Origin: an uncultured Eubacteriales bacterium
GTDB taxonomy: Bacteria; Bacillota; Clostridia; Oscillospirales; CAG-272
Direction of reading: 5' to 3'
NCBI GenBank assembly: GCA_934434925.1
Contig: CAKSAC010000020.1
Span: forward strand, 1 to 17,178
Length of the DNA stretch: 17,178 nucleotides
A model generated the notes under the pieces. That model was not told the origin of the DNA, searched no databases, and saw only the letters and a program-made list of their open reading frames with translations. The translations under genes were made by a program, and so were the position numbers. Shown here in pieces: positions 14,325-17,178 of the stretch. Every line of letters begins with the position of its first letter. Position 1 is the first letter of the stretch.

Positions 14325-14880
14325 GCTCGTTCTCCTCTGCTCTTTCAAGCGCTTCTTGGACAAAAAAACTGCCGCCGACGGCCGCGACCTTCTCAAAAGC
14401 GAGAAATTCTTCCATATTCGTGCGGTCGATCCCGCCCGTCGGGATAAACTTCACCTGCGGGAAGGGCGCGGAAAGCGCTTTCAGAGCGCGGATGCCGCCA
14501 TACACATCGGCCGGGAAAAACTTCACCGTGGTGATACCAAGCTCCAACGCCCGCATGATCTCCGTCGGCGTGACGCAACCGGGATAATAGGGAACGCCGT
14601 GCCGGCGGCAGAGTTGTGCCACCGGAACCGACAATCCCGGCGAAACAATGAACCTGGCCCCCGCGGCCAACGCCTGCCGGCACTGTTCTTCGGAAAGGAC
14701 CGTTCCTGCGCCGATTTCCATATCCGGGTGTTCGCGGCAGGCCAGCGCGATTGCTTCCCGGGCGCATGCCGTCCGGAAGGTAATCTCGGCGCAACCGAAC
14801 CCGCATTCCCGCAAGGCCGTGAGAATTTTCCGGGTTTCGGAAAGTGCGCGGATGACAACAACGGGTATGAATTTTTCCAT
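14317..14880 (-). CDS. eda: 2-keto-3-deoxy-6-phosphogluconate aldolase (class I)
   Basis: The 187-residue protein matches KDPG/KHG aldolases: AEITFRT (31-37) with catalytic E32 and R36, GAGTVL (57-62), FIVSPG (77-82), YYPGCVTPTEI (98-108), TTVKFFPA (117-124) with Schiff-base K120, FIPTGGI (145-151) and AVGGSFF (167-173). It cleaves KDPG (or the galactonate analogue) to pyruvate and glyceraldehyde-3-phosphate. It is about 25 residues shorter than E. coli Eda, mostly at the N-terminus, but all active-site motifs are present. It starts 18 bases after the dehydratase with AAGGGAG upstream and runs into kdgK. Confidence 0.93.
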   Translation of the reverse strand: MEKFIPVVVIRALSETRKILTALRECGFGCAEITFRTACAREAIALACREHPDMEIGAGTVLSEEQCRQALAAGARFIVSPGLSVPVAQLCRRHGVPYYPGCVTPTEIMRALELGITTVKFFPADVYGGIRALKALSAPFPQVKFIPTGGIDRTNMEEFLAFEKVAAVGGSFFVQEALERAEENEHG

Positions 14881-14898
14881 TTTTCTCCCTTTGCCTCC

Positions 14899-16059
14899 TT
14901 AAAAATAAAACGCAGTCTTCGCAGGGCGTATGTCGGTCAGCGCCCCGGTATAGTGCCGCAGGGTGTGCGGCTGATACGGATGTTTCAGGCATTCTTCCTC
15001 GTTGATCTCGATTCCCAGCCCCGGCTTATCGGGAATCATAATATATCCGTCCCGGTAGGTCAGCGCTTCGTTTGTTACCTCTTTGCGCCATTCCACATCG
15101 CTGTACATGATTTCCAGAATACTGAAATTCGCACAGCAGGCCGCCAGTTGAAGAGTCGCCGCGTTGGCTACCGGACCGGACGGGTTATGCGGCGCGAAAG
15201 GAATGTAACAAGCCTCTGCCATCGCGGCAATCTTTTTCAGCTCCATCATCCCACCGGCGTGAGAAATGTCGGGCTGAATATAATCGGCCGCGCGCATTTC
15301 AAAAAGGTCTTTATAAGAACGCAGGGTATAAAGCCGCTCCCCTGCCGAAATAGCAACCGGGGATTTTTCCCGCACGGCTTTCAGGGCTTCCAGGTTGTCT
15401 GGCGGGGTCGGTTCCTCAAAAAACATCGGCTTGAACTGTTCAAGCTCTTTGGCAATCCTGATTCCGGTCGGCACATTGAAGCGGCCGTGTCCTTCAATCA
15501 GCAGATCGATCTCCGGCCCTACCGCCTCGCGGACAGCGGCCACGCATTCCAGCGCGGTGTTCAGGTCGCGGTTGGAAATTTCCAGATAGGCCTTTCCGAA
15601 CGGATCCCACTTCATGGCCGTCACACCGCGTGAAACGGCGATTTTGGCCTTTTCCCCAAACTCCTGCGGCGTTTTTGCCCCGGCGAACCAGCCGTTTACA
15701 TAAATGCGTACGCGATCCCGGACGCATCCGCCGAGCAACTGCCAGACCGGAACGCCGAGATGCTTGCCGAGAATATCCCAAAGCGCCGTTTCCACCGCGG
15801 AAAGTGCCGACATCAGCACCGCTCCGCCCCGCCAGTAGGCATCGCGGTAAATATCATGAAAATGCTTTTCAATGTCCAGCGGGTTTTTGCCTATCAGATA
15901 TTCCCGGATATGTTCGACCGCACCGCTTAACGCCTTTTCTTTGTATTCCAGCGTAGCCTCTCCCACGCCGTCCACGCCTGCATCGGTATAGACCTTGACA
16001 AAGATCCAATTCGTTCTGAAACAATCCACGGTAAAGGTTTTCACATCGGTCACTTTCAT
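14899..16059 (-). CDS. Sugar-acid dehydratase, enolase superfamily (gluconate/galactonate type)
   Basis: The 386-residue protein belongs to the mandelate racemase / D-galactonate dehydratase group. The presumed metal ligands are E189 in LLIEGHGRFN, E215 in FFEEPTPP and E241 in SAGERL, with acid/base H191 and H291 (FAPHNPSGP). The stretches DRVRIYVNGWF (115-125), MKWDPFGKAY (149-158) and LIEGHGRFN (187-195) resemble archaeal gluconate dehydratases more than E. coli DgoD, which has Asp at the first ligand. The reaction is loss of water from an aldonate (gluconate or galactonate) to give 2-keto-3-deoxy acid, the substrate of the neighbouring kinase. Its ATG overlaps the upstream hydrolase stop as ATGA and follows AAGGAGAT. 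Confidence 0.9.
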   Translation of the reverse strand: MKVTDVKTFTVDCFRTNWIFVKVYTDAGVDGVGEATLEYKEKALSGAVEHIREYLIGKNPLDIEKHFHDIYRDAYWRGGAVLMSALSAVETALWDILGKHLGVPVWQLLGGCVRDRVRIYVNGWFAGAKTPQEFGEKAKIAVSRGVTAMKWDPFGKAYLEISNRDLNTALECVAAVREAVGPEIDLLIEGHGRFNVPTGIRIAKELEQFKPMFFEEPTPPDNLEALKAVREKSPVAISAGERLYTLRSYKDLFEMRAADYIQPDISHAGGMMELKKIAAMAEACYIPFAPHNPSGPVANAATLQLAACCANFSILEIMYSDVEWRKEVTNEALTYRDGYIMIPDKPGLGIEINEEECLKHPYQPHTLRHYTGALTDIRPAKTAFYF

Positions 16060-16730
16060 CGTACTATCTCCTTATAGATTTCGGGTATCACCTTGTTCTC
16101 GCATGCAAATTCCTGCGCCGTCAGCTTGTCAAACATCCCAAAATGAATCGGTATCGTCAAAGCGGGATTAACCCGCCCGGCAAAACGGGCGGCATCGGCC
16201 ATGTTCATATTGTTCCCGGCCCCGTTGATCGGCAGAAAAAGCGCGTAAATACCCGCCGGAATATCGGCGAATATCTCTTCATTATACAGTGTGTCACCCG
16301 TAACATAATATTTTTTGCACCCGTCGTCCAGGATCACGCCTATCGCGAAGGGGTCGCTGTGTTCCGCCCGGACGGCCGAAAACCGCATGCCTCCCATCGT
16401 CCATTCTGTCCGGCGGTCAAAAAGAACATAGTTGTTGTTTCCGCCGATTTTGCGCACCTCTTCCCACACCGAACGCGGAGCCAGAACCGTTATGCGACTT
16501 TCCACGGTAATGAAATGCGCAACCGTTTCGGGATCGTAGTGGTCCAGGTGGTTGTGGGTAAAAATCATCACGTCCGGCTTTTTCGAGAAAAACGTCTCAT
16601 CCACCGGCTGACGACGGTAGTTTTTCGGGTTGACCCGTGCAACGCTGTCTGACAGGTAGGGATCCATCATAACGGTAAGCCCGTCTGTTTCAAACAAGAG
16701 GCCTGCCTGACCGAGATAAGTAACTTTCAT
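16056..16730 (-). CDS. Small metallo-beta-lactamase-fold hydrolase (UlaG/YtkL-like)
   Basis: The 224-residue MBL-fold protein has the metal motif THNHLDHYDP (58-67; H59, H61, D63, H64), then H124 in RAEHSDP, D146 in VTGDTL and H196 in IPIHFG. The start is the ATG at 16730, which follows AAAGGAGA; the 17 extra codons of a longer frame are rich in Lys and Arg and look like untranslated leader. Relatives include UlaG lactonases (which are longer) and small uncharacterised hydrolases. As first gene of a sugar-acid operon it could open an aldonolactone, but that is inference. The promoter region carries an inverted repeat. Confidence 0.85.
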   Translation of the reverse strand: MKVTYLGQAGLLFETDGLTVMMDPYLSDSVARVNPKNYRRQPVDETFFSKKPDVMIFTHNHLDHYDPETVAHFITVESRITVLAPRSVWEEVRKIGGNNNYVLFDRRTEWTMGGMRFSAVRAEHSDPFAIGVILDDGCKKYYVTGDTLYNEEIFADIPAGIYALFLPINGAGNNMNMADAARFAGRVNPALTIPIHFGMFDKLTAQEFACENKVIPEIYKEIVR

Positions 16731-16752
16731 TGTTTTCTCCTTTCGCGTCGGT

Positions 16753-16781
16753 TTTTTACGCTGACTATGCGTAAATTTCAA
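16753..16781 (-). promoter_or_regulatory. Possible promoter with embedded operator for the sugar-acid operon
   Basis: On the minus strand TTGAAA (16776-16781) and a poor -10 TAAAAA (16753-16758) are 17 bases apart. The perfect inverted repeat TTTACGC-7-GCGTAAA (16755-16775) fills the spacer, a typical place for a repressor operator. The leader would be only about 15 bases. The palindrome is certain; the promoter is tentative. Confidence 0.4.
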
Positions 16782-16831
16782 TTTCTTTCTTTCTTTTGCG
16801 AAAATCGCTTGATTTCGCTCCCCGCATCTTC

Positions 16832-17178
16832 TATAATCAAAGCGAGGAAACTTGCTTGCAAGGGATTCCGAGCGCCGATTTCAACCGAAACGGCGGCTTG
16901 GCACAGACAAGACGCAGGGCAACGACAGTTGCCGACAAAATCGCATTTTGTCACGTTTCGGGTTATAACCAAAGCGAGGAAACTTGCTTGCAAGGGATTC
17001 CGAGCGCCGATTTCAACCGAAACGGCGGCTTGGCACAGACAAGACGCAGGGCAACGACAGTTGCCGACAAAATCGCATTTTGTCACGTTTCGGGTTATAA
17101 CCAAAGCGAGGAAACTTGCTTGCAAGGGATTCCGAGCGCCGATTTCAACCGAAACGGCGGCTTGGCACAGACAAGACG
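16832..17178. repeat. 132-bp exact tandem repeat array, truncated by the window end
   Basis: Units start at 16832, 16964 and 17096; the last is cut after 83 bases. By eye the copies are identical except at the first edge, where T16837 replaces C. Each unit can fold. CTTGC-2-GCAAG comes first. A stem CCGAAACG / CGTTTCGG then encloses GGCAAC-4-GTTGCC and GACAAAAT-3-ATTTTGTC. The unit is 44 codons long, so a minus-strand frame stays open through all copies with a repeated 44-residue sequence rich in Cys, Ala and Val. It matches no domain I know and is probably not a gene. There are no spacers, so this is not a CRISPR array. Confidence 0.92.

Noticed and set aside
14317..14880. Truncated, non-functional KDPG aldolase
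   Set aside because: It is short at the N-terminus, but Glu32, Arg36, Lys120 and the phosphate-binding motifs are all present, so it is probably active.
16778..17125. Minus-strand frame with a repeated 44-residue Cys-rich sequence
   Set aside because: It follows the exact 132-bp DNA repeat, lacks a recognisable domain, and every residue repeats because the DNA does. It is kept only as a property of the repeat.
16832..17178. CRISPR array
   Set aside because: The repeats are contiguous 132-bp units without unique spacers, and no cas gene is present.

Overview
The window reads as chromosomal DNA from a mid-to-high GC anaerobe of the Bacillota, most likely an uncultured gut-type Clostridia lineage. 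This is inferred from strong Shine-Dalgarno sites of the AAGGAGA type, sigma-A-like promoters, a clostridial-style electron-transfer flavoprotein and tight operons with ATGA overlaps. No rRNA or universal marker gene is present, so the taxonomy stays an inference. All convincing protein genes lie on the minus strand. The only plus-strand gene is a tRNA-Trp at the left end.

Reading the minus strand from right to left: (i) 16832-17178 is an array of exact 132-bp tandem repeats that runs off the window. (ii) 16730-12429 is a five-gene sugar-acid operon: a small metallo-beta-lactamase-fold hydrolase, a gluconate/galactonate dehydratase of the enolase superfamily, a KDPG aldolase (eda), a 2-keto-3-deoxygluconate kinase (kdgK) and a short-chain dehydrogenase. 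Together they could oxidise an aldose to a lactone and aldonate, dehydrate it to KDG, phosphorylate it and split it to pyruvate and glyceraldehyde-3-phosphate. (iii) 12236-11403 is an AraC-family regulator with its own consensus-like promoter and a strong terminator. (iv) 11115-781 is a nine-gene operon behind a TTGTAA-17-TACAAT promoter: a NagB-like deaminase/isomerase, a NagA-family deacetylase, a GlcD-like FAD oxidoreductase, a two-cluster Fe-S protein, a class II aldolase, a PfkB kinase, an IolB-type isomerase, a FGGY (XylB-like) kinase and a single-chain EtfB-EtfA fusion. (v) 470-628 is tRNA-Trp with promoter and terminator. (vi) 1-360 is gene-poor, with an imperfect 81-bp tandem repeat and a compound hairpin.

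The nine-gene operon is the unusual part. It joins amino-sugar-type entry enzymes, an isomerase-kinase-aldolase set resembling lower inositol catabolism, and a flavin/iron-sulfur/ETF electron-transfer set resembling ETF-linked 2-hydroxyacid dehydrogenases. I know of no standard pathway that uses this whole set. Several members are divergent at positions normally conserved: the phosphate loop of the NagB-like protein, the GAH and NAM motifs of the NagA-like protein, and all cysteines of the CCG motifs in the Fe-S protein. The most economical reading is a catabolic route for an uncommon sugar or amino-sugar derivative in which a hydroxy-acid or similar oxidation is coupled to a dedicated fused ETF. 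The substrate cannot be read from the sequence. No transporter or glycosidase is encoded here.
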